A stretch of DNA of 44,048 bases from Fibrobacter sp. (GTDB lineage: Bacteria > Fibrobacterota > Fibrobacteria > Fibrobacterales > Fibrobacteraceae): assembly GCA_017615055.1 (NCBI GenBank), contig JAGAAW010000041.1:1-44048 (forward strand), given 5' to 3'. The notes beneath the pieces were generated by a model. It did no database searches. It saw nothing but the letters and a program-made list of their open reading frames with translations, and had not been told where the DNA came from. The position numbers and the translations under genes were made by a program. This document shows, one piece after another, positions 33,647 through 41,970 of the stretch. How positions within the stretch are numbered: position 1 is the stretch's first letter; the number at the start of each line of letters is the position of its first letter.

Positions 33647-34429
33647 GTGCGCCGTTTAACGCTGCAATGCTTGAAGCCTTGTCTTAAACTGCGCCGCCTT
33701 GCCGCAATCCTTCTTTTTGCGGGCTTTCTCTCGCAGGCCTTCTGCTTCGATGCTCCTGTCGCTTTTGTCGGCGACTTCGGTTGCGCCCCCGAGGGCCTAC
33801 CGGGCTGGAATTCCACGCCTGCACGCAGGGCAATCCCTGCCTTCGGCATTTCGGGCTACATGCGCTCGGACGCTCCCGAGGAATGGGTGCTCTCCGCCGC
33901 GGGGGAATGGGGCAACCCGCATTACCGAGTCGCGTTTCTCTATGGTTACTACGCGCTCGATTCCCTGTTCCGCGAGTCGGGCGCCTCGCTCGAGGCGTCG
34001 TTCTCCCGCTGGTTCTTTGTGGCAGGCCTCGGGTTTGGCGGTATAACGCAGTGGGTTCCGGGTGACGACGCCTGGCTCCGTTATAGGCTCAAGTTCGGGC
34101 TCTCCGCGCAGTTCAGGTCGTTCACGTTTGCCGCCTGGTGGTCTGCCTTTACCGACGAGTTGCGGGAGTATCCCCGGGCAGGCGTGTTCTGGGGTGCGTC
34201 TCGGGCCTTTACCGCTTATGTCGGGACGGACATGCAGACCGTTACCGTCGGGACAAGCCTTCGCTTTACGTGGGGGAGTATAGAAACCTCCTACGGGTTC
34301 CCGGGATTCGCGCTTACGTTCGGGGTCTCGCTCGGTCTTTCCGGCTATGAACTTGGTGCAAGGCATGGTACGGGCGGGGCTCTGCCGGCATATAATGGCT
34401 TCTGGGCTTCCAAATCGTTCAAAAAGTGA
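33647..34429 (+). CDS. exported, barrel-like protein of unknown function (GTG start)
   Basis: From GTG 33647 the protein is 260 residues with a signal peptide (basic RRLTLQCLKPCLKLRR, then LAAILLFAGFLSQAFC). The mature part has alternating strands rich in Gly, Phe, Trp and Tyr (WFFVAGLGFGGITQWV, FTFAAWWSAF, SIETSYGFPGFALTFGVSLGLSGYEL), suggesting an outer-membrane barrel. Family not recognised. A TTG at 33617 would extend it by 10 residues and overlap the preceding gene; GTG 33647 gives the better signal peptide and a TATCTG element 5 nt upstream. It probably works with the LTD protein encoded just before it (inference from spacing). Confidence 0.6.
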   Translation: MRRLTLQCLKPCLKLRRLAAILLFAGFLSQAFCFDAPVAFVGDFGCAPEGLPGWNSTPARRAIPAFGISGYMRSDAPEEWVLSAAGEWGNPHYRVAFLYGYYALDSLFRESGASLEASFSRWFFVAGLGFGGITQWVPGDDAWLRYRLKFGLSAQFRSFTFAAWWSAFTDELREYPRAGVFWGASRAFTAYVGTDMQTVTVGTSLRFTWGSIETSYGFPGFALTFGVSLGLSGYELGARHGTGGALPAYNGFWASKSFKK

Positions 34430-34471
34430 GCGGAATTTCGCCATGAGGTGTTCTCTGCACGTTATTTTGTT

Positions 34472-34479
34472 TATCTTGT
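34472..34479 (+). promoter_or_regulatory. TAnnTT promoter element, PAS protein
   Basis: TATCTTGT lies 4 nt before the ATG at 34484. It overlaps an in-frame upstream extension from 34448, arguing against that start. Confidence 0.45.
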
Positions 34480-34483
34480 AGGT

Positions 34484-35776
34484 ATGGATCCTACGATTCC
34501 TGCGGCAAATCTCGGCGTGAACTGGCTAATCGTTCTCGCCTTCGTGAGCGTCATCCTCCTGGTGGCGTGTATTATCTTCATATTCCTGCTTCGCGAGAAC
34601 GTGAACAGGCAAAAGCTCTATGACAAGTTCACGGGCAACGTGAACGAGTTTATTGTCGTATTTTCGCGTAGGCTCGAGTTCCTCTACGGGTTGCCGATGT
34701 ACATCTCCGACCCTCTTTTTGGCAGGCTTTCTTCCGGGAGCATTTTCCAGGACTTGCTGCACTCGAAGGACTGGGCCCGAATGAGGCTCTACTTTGACGA
34801 GGTGGAAAAGCACCAGAACATGTCGTTCGTGTTTTCGGTGGAACTTGACCCGACCACATCGAATACTGACCAGAGTCGCGTGCAGTGGTACGAGATGAAG
34901 ACCGTGCTGGAGTATGTTTCGGTACAGGAATTCCGCTACATTTGCTTTATCAGGAATTTTACCCGTGAAAACGAGAATCGCAAGGAGCGCGAGCGCATTC
35001 AGGTGCGGCTCGATAACCTCTTGCAGAATACGGGCGACTTCCTCTGGAATTTCGAGGTCGATGAACGCCGGTTTAGGCTCCTTACGCCGCTGATGGACGA
35101 GGAGCATCGTGTTATTCCGCAGTCGACGGGCTACGTGGATATTCGCAAGATGATGCCGGAATCCGACTACAACCTGCTCGATTCGATTGTGAACGAGCGC
35201 GTGAAGGATTTCCATTCCTACGGTTCGAGGGGCGACCCGTTCGAGACTATCAAGGTGCGCCTGTATGGTGCCGACAAGACGATGGTCTGGTACTGCTTCC
35301 GCTGCAGGCTCGTGAACGACGAGGATAACCGTCTTGTGCTGCAGGGCTCTGCGCGTAGGATGGATATGGTGCTTGATAACCCGGCTGCGGGTGAGGACGA
35401 CAAGGAGGCAATGCTTTCGGCAGCACTCTCGTTCCCGGATGTGCGCGTGCTCTGGGTTGACAGGAACTTTACCATCCAGGGATGCAACCAGGCCTTTGCG
35501 ACGGACTTCCAGATACTGAACCCCAAGGAGATTGAAGGGAAGAACCTCGATGCGGTTGTTACGAGCAGAATCCTGCCGTACATGTCGAAGACGCTCTCGG
35601 AGGTGTTCGATACCGGGAGGAGCATTTCGTGGAAGGGCGGGTTCATGAAGGAAAACACCCTGCTCATGTTCAATGCGGTGCCTTTGAAGTCGAAGGACAA
35701 TGTGTTGCATTCCGTGCTCGGTGTCTACATGGTTCTTGACAAGGGCGACTTTGGCGAGGATGTTGAAACGGTTTAA
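34484..35776 (+). CDS. membrane-anchored PAS-domain protein without an output domain
   Basis: 430 residues. One helix (about 13-37, WLIVLAFVSVILLVACIIFIFLL) leads to a cytoplasmic part with about three PAS-like regions (about 45-165, 175-300, 315-420). The most recognisable are the middle one (LLQNTGDFLWNFEVDERRFRLL) and the last one (FPDVRVLWVDRNFTIQGCNQAFATDF... NAVPLKSKDNVLHSVLGVYMVLD). No histidine kinase, GGDEF, EAL, methyl-accepting or phosphatase domain follows. It may sense a ligand and act through a partner. I did not identify such a partner nearby; a rhodanese lipoprotein follows. Confidence 0.7.
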   Translation: MDPTIPAANLGVNWLIVLAFVSVILLVACIIFIFLLRENVNRQKLYDKFTGNVNEFIVVFSRRLEFLYGLPMYISDPLFGRLSSGSIFQDLLHSKDWARMRLYFDEVEKHQNMSFVFSVELDPTTSNTDQSRVQWYEMKTVLEYVSVQEFRYICFIRNFTRENENRKERERIQVRLDNLLQNTGDFLWNFEVDERRFRLLTPLMDEEHRVIPQSTGYVDIRKMMPESDYNLLDSIVNERVKDFHSYGSRGDPFETIKVRLYGADKTMVWYCFRCRLVNDEDNRLVLQGSARRMDMVLDNPAAGEDDKEAMLSAALSFPDVRVLWVDRNFTIQGCNQAFATDFQILNPKEIEGKNLDAVVTSRILPYMSKTLSEVFDTGRSISWKGGFMKENTLLMFNAVPLKSKDNVLHSVLGVYMVLDKGDFGEDVETV

Positions 35777-35796
35777 TAACAAATAGGAGTAAAAAA

Positions 35797-36252
35797 ATGA
35801 AAAAGTTAATCGGTTTAGTGATTTGTTCTGCGTTCATGCTTTGTGCATGCAACGAGGCTAAGGCAGAAAAGAAGGTGGAGGCCCCCGCAAAGGCCGCCCC
35901 GGCAGCACCCGCACAGGCGAAGGCTGCTGAACCTGCTCCGGCACCGGAAGCCCCGAAGGCGCAGATTACGAACATCGACTGGCCGAAGGCTCTCGAAATG
36001 CAGAAGGCCGGTGGCGTGCTGATTGACGTGCGCACTCCGGGCGAAGTTGCCGAAGGCACGGCCCCGGGTTCCATCAACATCCCGCTCCAGGAAGCCGAAC
36101 AGCGTCTTGGCGAGTTCCCGAAGGACAAGGACCTGCTCATCTTCTGCCGTAGCGGCAAGCGCAGTATGGCGGTTTCGAACTTCCTTATCCAGAACGGGTA
36201 CGAGCGCGTGTTCAACGTGGTCGGCGGCTTCATGGCCTTCCCGAAGAACTAG
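35797..36252 (+). CDS. rhodanese-domain lipoprotein
   Basis: 151 residues. Lipobox MLCAC (C18). An Ala/Pro/Lys linker (about 24-55), of the style seen in Pal and CpoB here, leads to a rhodanese domain (about 58-150): GGVLIDVRTPGEVAEGTAPGSINIPL and the active loop FCRSGKRS with C117. The six-residue loop is of the sulfurtransferase type. Its position as a surface or periplasmic lipoprotein suggests sulfur transfer or persulfide handling in the envelope. AGGAG lies 9 nt before the ATG. Confidence 0.88.
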   Translation: MKKLIGLVICSAFMLCACNEAKAEKKVEAPAKAAPAAPAQAKAAEPAPAPEAPKAQITNIDWPKALEMQKAGGVLIDVRTPGEVAEGTAPGSINIPLQEAEQRLGEFPKDKDLLIFCRSGKRSMAVSNFLIQNGYERVFNVVGGFMAFPKN

Positions 36253-36257
36253 TCAGT

Positions 36258-36307
36258 TGTCATCCTGAGCCCTTCGACAGGCTCAGGGTAAACTGCGTCG
36301 AAAATCC
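36258..36307 (+). repeat. TGTCATCCTGAGC-type dispersed repeat, copy 4
   Basis: Starts TGTCATCCTGAGCC. Its core is the palindrome CCTGAGCC-CTTCGACA-GGCTCAGG. The right end (GTCGAAAATCC) is a decayed GTCGAAGGATCT. Lies between the rhodanese gene and ribD. Confidence 0.7.
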
Positions 36308-36321
36308 AGTCTTGCAATACA

Positions 36322-37626
36322 GTGAACTACCTACAGCTCGCGCTTGAAGAATCATTCCTTTCGATAGGAATAAGCCGGCCGAACCCGGCTGTGGGGGCTG
36401 TTGTCGTCAAGGACGGGATTATCGTGGGGAAGGGGCGTACGCAGCGCCCCGGGAGTGCCCATGCCGAAGTGATGGCGCTGCGTGACGCGGGCGAATGCGC
36501 CCGCGGCGCGGCTATTTACGTGACGCTCGAGCCCTGCTGCCACTATGGCCGCACGCCCCCCTGCACCAAGGCCATCATCGATGCGGGTGTCAAGGAGGTT
36601 TATTTCGCGCATGCGGACCCGAATCCGGTGGTGCGCGGGAATAGTCGCAAGATTCTTGAGGAGGCGGGCATCCGCGTTTTCGAGGGTGTAGAGGCCTGCA
36701 TTGCCGCTTCTTTCGAGGAGGCTGATGACGGCGATTGCGGTAGCGGTTGCCGCGTCTTCGGGTACGATGCTTCCGGACGAACTGCCGGCAATCCTGAGCC
36801 TCGCGCGGGTGTCGGGATGCGTCCGCAGTCGGAACTTGAAATCGAGGGCCGGAGCGTCTTTGCTGAAATAGAACGCTACTTCGAAGCCTACGATTATTTC
36901 GTGCGCAACAAGGTGACGTTTGTCGAAGTGAAGTGCGCCGTGTCGGAATCGGGATGCATGGGTGTTGCGCGGCCCGATGGCTCGCATGCACCGCTCCGCA
37001 TAACGGGCCAGGGCGCGAACTGCTGGAACCATGAACTGCGGGCGATGAGCGATGCGGTTCTCGTGGGTGCGGGGACGCTCCTTGCGGACAATCCCTCGCT
37101 CGATGTGCGGTATGCCCGCGGGAACAATCCTGTGAAGGTCCTCTGGGCGGGGCACCGCGAGTTTACGCCTGAGGAAGCGCGCGGATTGAAGATGTTCCAG
37201 GCGGGAGCGACGCTCGTGTTTTCGTATGTCCCGCAGCAGGCTTTTGCGGCTTGTGACGGGATTGAGGTTGTTGTGCTCACTTCCGGCGATTTTTCTTCGG
37301 GATGGCGCGAGATGCTTGCGGATCTTTCCCGCCGGGGAATGCACCGCCTGATGGTCGAACCCGGCGCAACCCTCGCGCACCTCCTGTTTGAAAATCCTGC
37401 CGGCGACGCGCGCGATGTTATTGGCGATGCGCCCGAAAATCGTCCCCTCTGGAACCGCCTGGACCTGTGGCATTCCACGGACGGGCGAGTCGAAGATGTT
37501 ATTGATGGCGGGGAAGGCGGGCCTTCGCTTACTCCGCTTGCTTTTCCCGGAGTCCCTTCGGGTGCCGTTGCCCGCGAGTCGGCAATGCTCGGCCACGACG
37601 TGCTTACTGTTTATTACCCTTCGTAA
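36322..37626 (+). CDS. ribD: bifunctional riboflavin biosynthesis deaminase/reductase RibD
   Basis: Deaminates the pyrimidine after GTP opening and reduces the ribose, steps two and three of riboflavin synthesis. The deaminase (1-130) has SAHAEVMAL and LEPCCHYGRTPPC, giving zinc ligands H47, C72, C81 and catalytic E49. The reductase (about 190-434) has VEVKCAVSESG and MSDAVLVGAGTLLADNPSLDVR. At 434 residues it exceeds E. coli RibD (367). About 45 residues (around 140-185, starting EEADDGDCGSGCRVFGYDASG) are inserted between the domains, and a region near 375-410 is expanded. Two motif changes are odd: SESG where most have SLDG, and EPGATL where most have EGG.TL. The GTG start lacks a strong ribosome binding site. 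Confidence 0.88.
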   Translation: MNYLQLALEESFLSIGISRPNPAVGAVVVKDGIIVGKGRTQRPGSAHAEVMALRDAGECARGAAIYVTLEPCCHYGRTPPCTKAIIDAGVKEVYFAHADPNPVVRGNSRKILEEAGIRVFEGVEACIAASFEEADDGDCGSGCRVFGYDASGRTAGNPEPRAGVGMRPQSELEIEGRSVFAEIERYFEAYDYFVRNKVTFVEVKCAVSESGCMGVARPDGSHAPLRITGQGANCWNHELRAMSDAVLVGAGTLLADNPSLDVRYARGNNPVKVLWAGHREFTPEEARGLKMFQAGATLVFSYVPQQAFAACDGIEVVVLTSGDFSSGWREMLADLSRRGMHRLMVEPGATLAHLLFENPAGDARDVIGDAPENRPLWNRLDLWHSTDGRVEDVIDGGEGGPSLTPLAFPGVPSGAVARESAMLGHDVLTVYYPS

Positions 37627-37683
37627 CTGCTATCACGGGCGCCTGCGCGCTTCAATTTCACCCGAAAAACCATTTTTTGCCAG

Positions 37684-37728
37684 AAATACAGACTAAATGC
37701 AGTTTTATTGCGTGTTTAGTCTGTATTT
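37684..37728. terminator. long palindrome 1, probable bidirectional terminator
   Basis: AAATACAGACTAAA and TTTAGTCTGTATTT form a perfect 14-bp stem around 17 nt, with A- and T-rich outer ends on both strands. Confidence 0.5.
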
Positions 37729-37840
37729 TATTAACTTGTTTGTAAAGAAACGCCCGAAAAATCGCCTTCACGTTTGAAAAAGGGGGCTTAATTTCAGCAA
37801 AATGCCTTCTTGGACAGGAAAAGGCGTTTAATTTGTTCTA

Positions 37841-37887
37841 AAAATACAGACCAAATGGCTCACATAAGCCGTTTTGGTCTGTATTTT
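37841..37887. terminator. long palindrome 2, probable bidirectional terminator
   Basis: AAAATACAGACCAAA and TTTGGTCTGTATTTT form a 15-bp stem, extended inside by GGCT/AGCC around CACATA. The core ATACAGACyAAATG is shared with palindrome 1, and the one differing stem base (T or C) is compensated on the opposite arm. Confidence 0.5.
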
Positions 37888-37924
37888 CCCCGAAAAAGGC
37901 CGCTCGATACCCGAATTTCAACCC

Positions 37925-37969
37925 GCGGGCATCTCGCCTGCGGGCATCTCGCCTGCGGACATCTCGCCA
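37925..37969. repeat. three tandem copies of a 15-bp repeat
   Basis: GCGGGCATCTCGCCT twice and GCGGACATCTCGCCA once, with period 15, ending 1 bp before the stop codon of the minus-strand gene. Confidence 0.75.
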
Positions 37970-37970
37970 T

Positions 37971-40900
37971 CTATTTCACAATCACCATCGGGCTTGTTTC
38001 GCTCAGCAGGTAGTCCCATTCCTCGCGGATCTTGTTGTATTCGTTCGGGTCGGCATACAGCGCGAACGTGGTCCAGTTGATGGATGCCTGCGTCCCTTCG
38101 GTCACGCCCTTCTCGTAACTCACGTAGTCCACGTCGCGCGGGAACGGCTTCACTCCGGTAACGTTCACTTCACGCCCGTCGGCAGCCTTCACGGATAAGC
38201 TGTAGTGGAACTGCGTCTCGTGCGGCATGCGGATGGGGTGGTGGCGCTTTGCTACCTTCGGGAGCTTGAACAGGCTCCTTTCCCATACGTTGGGGAACCG
38301 CCCCTTCATTTCGCCGCCCTGCCCGAAGTAGCTCTTGGAGCCGTAGGTGGTCACGAGCACGAGAGGCTTATTGAACTCGTCGAGGTTCTTGATTTCGACC
38401 TTGGAGATGTTCACGTCCGGGATACCTTGCGACATGAAGTCTTCCATGAGTTTTTCCTGTTCCTTGACTTCGCGGCCGTAGAACTTGTTGCGGATTGCGG
38501 AGGCGAACTTGCCTTGCAGCGTCACGGAGTCGCGGAATTCGCTCACGCCGTCGCGCCCGATAAAGAGCCTGTGGTCAATAGAAATCTTGTGTTCCTGGTT
38601 GTCCTCGAGGATGGGCGTCTGTGTTACGCGGCTGTTCTCGCCGTCGATGATGAGGGCGACTTTCCCTTCCATGTCGAGCGGTACGGGGCGGTCGTTGCCC
38701 GTCTTGTCGGTCGCGTCAATCCACATCTCGCTTATGCGGTCCTGCTTGGGCACGTAGAGAATCATGTGGTTGAACTGCTGGATGGTCGGCAGTTGCGAGA
38801 AGCCTTCTTCCGTCAGGTGGATTGCGGTAAGGTAGCTCTTGACGCCGATGGTCGCGAGCATTTCCTTGAGCAGGAGCGCCATGTCCTTGCAGTCGCCACG
38901 ACGCTCCTTGAGCGTCACTTCGGCGGTCTGCGGGATAAGGCTGTGGCCGCCGAAGCGGATATCGCGGTAGCGGATATCGTGGCGCACGAAGTTCGCGATT
39001 GCCTTGACGGCCTCGTTCCCGATCTTGTTGCCCTTCACCTCGAACGCCTTCTCGCGCACGCTCACAGCCTGCTTGAACTGGTGCTTGATGAGGTTCTGGT
39101 AGTCTTCGCCGACTTCCTTCCACTGCTGCTTGCCGGTGAGCATCAGGCCTGCGCCAAAATCGCGGTACACGGGCATGTAGAGTTCCTTGCGCGTCACGAC
39201 GGGGCTTTCGATTTTCCATTCGCGCCCGCCCTTGATGTTCTCGCGCTCGAGCGGCCCGTATTCCTCGGTGGTGAACGCGTTCGTGTCGGCGTACACGCGG
39301 AAGATGGACTGGCCCACGGGTACGTCCTTGCTGCTCACGAAGTCGGTGTAGGGGATCATGCCCTTAGCCTCGATGGCGGTGCGGCTGAACTGCAGATAAA
39401 TGAAGTCGCCCGGCGCGAGTTCCGAGAGCGGGAAGTGCGCCATCTGGCTTTCGTTCTTGCCGCCGATTTCGGTCGCGTAGGTGATGTAGGCGCCGTTCAG
39501 GCTAGCCTTCTGCTTCAGGTTCCAGTTGCTGTCGTACACTTCGAGCGCGTTGAGGAATATGCGGTCGTAACCCGGCAAAAAGTCGAAGGTGAACTCGCGG
39601 TAGATGGCGGCACCGCGCACGTCGAGGATTTCCATGAGCATTTCCTCGCTCCTGCTCCACGGCTGGTTCTTTTCGGCCTTCAGGCATTCCTTGCGGTAGT
39701 GCACCACGGCGGGGAAGTCTCCCTCGACGGCTTCCTGCTTCGCCTTGCTGTTGACGAGGCTCTTGATGTTGCCGGTACGTTCTTCCACGGGCGTGATGGG
39801 CTTCTGCAACGTGCGGTTGTCTGCCTTCCCGAGGAAAGCCTTGGTGGCGCTGAGGAAACTCTTCGCGTCTTCGTTGTCGGCCTTGAGTGAAAGCGCCTTG
39901 GTGAGCGCCTTTTCGGCGTCGCGGTAATTGTGGCTGTAGAAGAGAATCTTCCCGTGCATGGTCCAGAGTTTGTAATCGTTCTTTTCCTTCTGGAGTGTTT
40001 CTTCGCTGATGGCACGGGCTTCCTCGTAGCGGCCCAAGAACATAAGGGCGTCCATGAGGGTTTCGCCCAAATCCTTGCTCATCCCGAACCGGCCTCGTAC
40101 CCCATACAATATTTCAACGGCTTCGGCGTACTGGTCCAGGCCCATGTAGGTCTTTGCGAGGTACACGCCCAGGCGGCTGCTCGGCTGCGTGTCATAGAGG
40201 CGCTGCACCACAACAAGCGACTGGTGGCGCTGTCCGAGTCCCCAGAGGGCGTCGGAGAGGTTGATGACGTATTCGGGGTTGTTCGGCGTGAACTGGAGCG
40301 CCGCTTCCGCACACTCGCGGGCGTGGCTGTAGTCGAACAGAACCTCGTACATTTCGCCCAGGATGGAGAGGAGTTTCCCGTTCTTGCGCACCAGCGGCAT
40401 CTGGCTCGTGAAGTAGGCGATACCCGGGCCGTAGAGTTCCTTCATCTGGTAGATAAACCCGCAGTTGATGAGGTACAGCGGTTCGTCCGGGTCCATCTTG
40501 TTCGCACGCTCGAAGTAGCTGAGTGCTACGAGCGGCTGGTCTTCCACCAGGCGGAGGATGCCCACCTGGTTCATTACGGCGGCGTTGAACTTGTTCTGCT
40601 TCTTGTCGTTCTTGATTTCGGGCACGGCTCCGGTCTTTAGGCCTTCGACCGCGTTGTCGATAACTTTAGCGTATTTCTTCTGCGTAGCCCCCTGTGTCCA
40701 GGTGGCGATAAGGATGCCGCGGCCGTTCTCGTAGAAGAACCGTCCCTTGTAGGCGAAGTCGAACTTGCCGACCATGTGGGTGAGGGTGAATTCCTGGGCG
40801 TAGCGGTCGCCGACCTTCACGCGGCGGGAGTCTAGGGTCCTGTTGTTCGGGTCGACACCCAGGCGGGTGAGGAGCACCTTGAACATATCCTGCTGGTTAA

Positions 40901-41810
40901 TCACGTCGGGCGGGAGGATGGCGCCATATACGAAAAGCGAGATCTCCTCGGACTTGTCGGTGAGCACCAGGTCGGGGTCGTTGTTCTGCTTGGCGATGCC
41001 GTTCCAGAAGTGCCAAAGCGTGTCCTTCGTGCTCCAGGTGTAGCCGAGCGCTGCGGAAGAGTGGCTCTGGATGCGTTCGGGCGAAAGTTCCGGCCCCTGC
41101 TCTACGGAGATTTCCTTGAGCGTGAATCCCTTGAAGAATTCCTGCCATTCTTCCTTCAGTGCGCCTTTTGCGGGCACGTTGTCGGTGGCCGCGAGCGTGA
41201 GGGTATAGACGCTGCTCCCGTTGCCGGTAACAAGCCCGCATGCCTCGTAGGGGGTCTCGTAGCGCTTGCCCGCGATGTCGAAGAACGCACCGGTCGTCCC
41301 GAACGCCTCCTCGGGATTGAGCTCGCTGAAGGCCGCCTTCTTGCCGCTAGCCTCCAGACTCTGCATTTCCATCTGGGCGCGGTCCATCAGGTTCATCGGC
41401 TCGCCTTCGTCGAGGGCGACCTCGCGCAGCACCGCCCTGCGGCCTGTCGTCGCGTTGTAGAATTCGTAGGGGGCTCCGTCTTCGCCGCCGATCATGGTCC
41501 AGTCGCCGCCCGGGAACTTGAAGCTGAAGCCCGCGTTGCCGATGGTGCCGTCCGGGTTGCGGACCGCGCTAACATTCGTGCGCGAGCCCGCCGAAGCGCC
41601 CTGGTCGCTATAGTCGTAATAGTTCTGGGCCGCGGTGGCGGGGGAGTCTCCTGCAGCCTTCGGTTCCGGGTTGGTCAACGGGTCGCCGTTTCCGGCACAA
41701 GAAACCAGTGATGCGAAAAGGAACAGCGCAAACAGGCCCGCACTCTGCTGTGCGAGGCGGCCGCGAAAACCGGCTACACGGGTAAATCTTTTGAGCATGG
41801 AGTTGTTCAT
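37971..41810 (-). CDS. large lipoprotein with TPR, DUF3857-like and transglutaminase-like domains
   Basis: 1279 residues. Lipobox SLVSC makes C38 the anchor. A domain at about 60-400 is followed by TPR-like repeats (about 410-690; LVALSYFERANKMDPDEPLYLINCGFIY, HARECAEAALQFTPNNPEYVINL, DYKLWTMHGKILFYSHNYRDAEKALTKALSLKADNED). A DUF3857-like region (about 750-900) precedes a transglutaminase-like core with an intact triad: C974 (RRGDCKDMALLLKEML), H1015 (FNHMILYV) and D1032 (MWIDATDK). A C-terminal beta domain completes it. DUF3857 plus transglutaminase occurs in FCB bacteria, role unknown. Start 41810 is chosen because TATCTTTG lies 5 nt upstream; an in-frame ATG at 41921 would add 37 residues and bury the signal. 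Confidence 0.85.
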   Translation of the reverse strand: MNNSMLKRFTRVAGFRGRLAQQSAGLFALFLFASLVSCAGNGDPLTNPEPKAAGDSPATAAQNYYDYSDQGASAGSRTNVSAVRNPDGTIGNAGFSFKFPGGDWTMIGGEDGAPYEFYNATTGRRAVLREVALDEGEPMNLMDRAQMEMQSLEASGKKAAFSELNPEEAFGTTGAFFDIAGKRYETPYEACGLVTGNGSSVYTLTLAATDNVPAKGALKEEWQEFFKGFTLKEISVEQGPELSPERIQSHSSAALGYTWSTKDTLWHFWNGIAKQNNDPDLVLTDKSEEISLFVYGAILPPDVINQQDMFKVLLTRLGVDPNNRTLDSRRVKVGDRYAQEFTLTHMVGKFDFAYKGRFFYENGRGILIATWTQGATQKKYAKVIDNAVEGLKTGAVPEIKNDKKQNKFNAAVMNQVGILRLVEDQPLVALSYFERANKMDPDEPLYLINCGFIYQMKELYGPGIAYFTSQMPLVRKNGKLLSILGEMYEVLFDYSHARECAEAALQFTPNNPEYVINLSDALWGLGQRHQSLVVVQRLYDTQPSSRLGVYLAKTYMGLDQYAEAVEILYGVRGRFGMSKDLGETLMDALMFLGRYEEARAISEETLQKEKNDYKLWTMHGKILFYSHNYRDAEKALTKALSLKADNEDAKSFLSATKAFLGKADNRTLQKPITPVEERTGNIKSLVNSKAKQEAVEGDFPAVVHYRKECLKAEKNQPWSRSEEMLMEILDVRGAAIYREFTFDFLPGYDRIFLNALEVYDSNWNLKQKASLNGAYITYATEIGGKNESQMAHFPLSELAPGDFIYLQFSRTAIEAKGMIPYTDFVSSKDVPVGQSIFRVYADTNAFTTEEYGPLERENIKGGREWKIESPVVTRKELYMPVYRDFGAGLMLTGKQQWKEVGEDYQNLIKHQFKQAVSVREKAFEVKGNKIGNEAVKAIANFVRHDIRYRDIRFGGHSLIPQTAEVTLKERRGDCKDMALLLKEMLATIGVKSYLTAIHLTEEGFSQLPTIQQFNHMILYVPKQDRISEMWIDATDKTGNDRPVPLDMEGKVALIIDGENSRVTQTPILEDNQEHKISIDHRLFIGRDGVSEFRDSVTLQGKFASAIRNKFYGREVKEQEKLMEDFMSQGIPDVNISKVEIKNLDEFNKPLVLVTTYGSKSYFGQGGEMKGRFPNVWERSLFKLPKVAKRHHPIRMPHETQFHYSLSVKAADGREVNVTGVKPFPRDVDYVSYEKGVTEGTQASINWTTFALYADPNEYNKIREEWDYLLSETSPMVIVK

Positions 41811-41815
41811 GAGAG

Positions 41816-41823
41816 CAAAGATA
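41816..41823 (-). promoter_or_regulatory. TAnnTTTG promoter element, large lipoprotein
   Basis: TATCTTTG on the minus strand, exactly 5 nt (CTCTC) before the ATG at 41810; no Shine-Dalgarno sequence. Confidence 0.55.
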
Positions 41824-41962
41824 CAAAAACGATTTGCGCCCGCCCTGCATTTTTTATTCCCGGGTGGAATATGGTATTTTGATGGTAAAAAATTATTTAA
41901 GAAATGCCGCGCGGCATTCATCTACAATTTTTTAATGCTTTAATTTTTTTGAGTTTATTTAT

Positions 41963-41970
41963 TATATTTT
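41963..41970 (+). promoter_or_regulatory. TAnnTTT promoter element, FISUMP lipoprotein C
   Basis: TATATTTT predicts transcription start near 41975 and a leader of about 20 nt that includes AAGGAG (41985-41990). Unlike the leaderless candidates, this gene has both the element and a ribosome binding site. Confidence 0.45.

Larger units (their letters stand above)
37627..37970. other. gene-free convergent gap with two palindromes and a 15-bp tandem repeat
   Basis: 344 bp between ribD (plus) and the large lipoprotein gene (minus). No open frame here looks real. It contains two related long palindromes (37684-37728, 37841-37887) and a threefold 15-bp repeat next to the minus-strand stop (37925-37969). 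A further 7-bp inverted pair (AAACGCC/GGCGTTT) lies between the palindromes. Confidence 0.7.

Noticed and set aside
37684..37887. The palindromes as ends of an insertion sequence
   Set aside because: Each is a self-complementary hairpin rather than one arm of a pair, and no transposase fits in the 112 bp between them.
38205..39890. 561-codon plus-strand frame opposite the large lipoprotein gene
   Set aside because: The minus strand holds the transglutaminase triad and TPRs here; no promoter or ribosome binding site on the plus strand.
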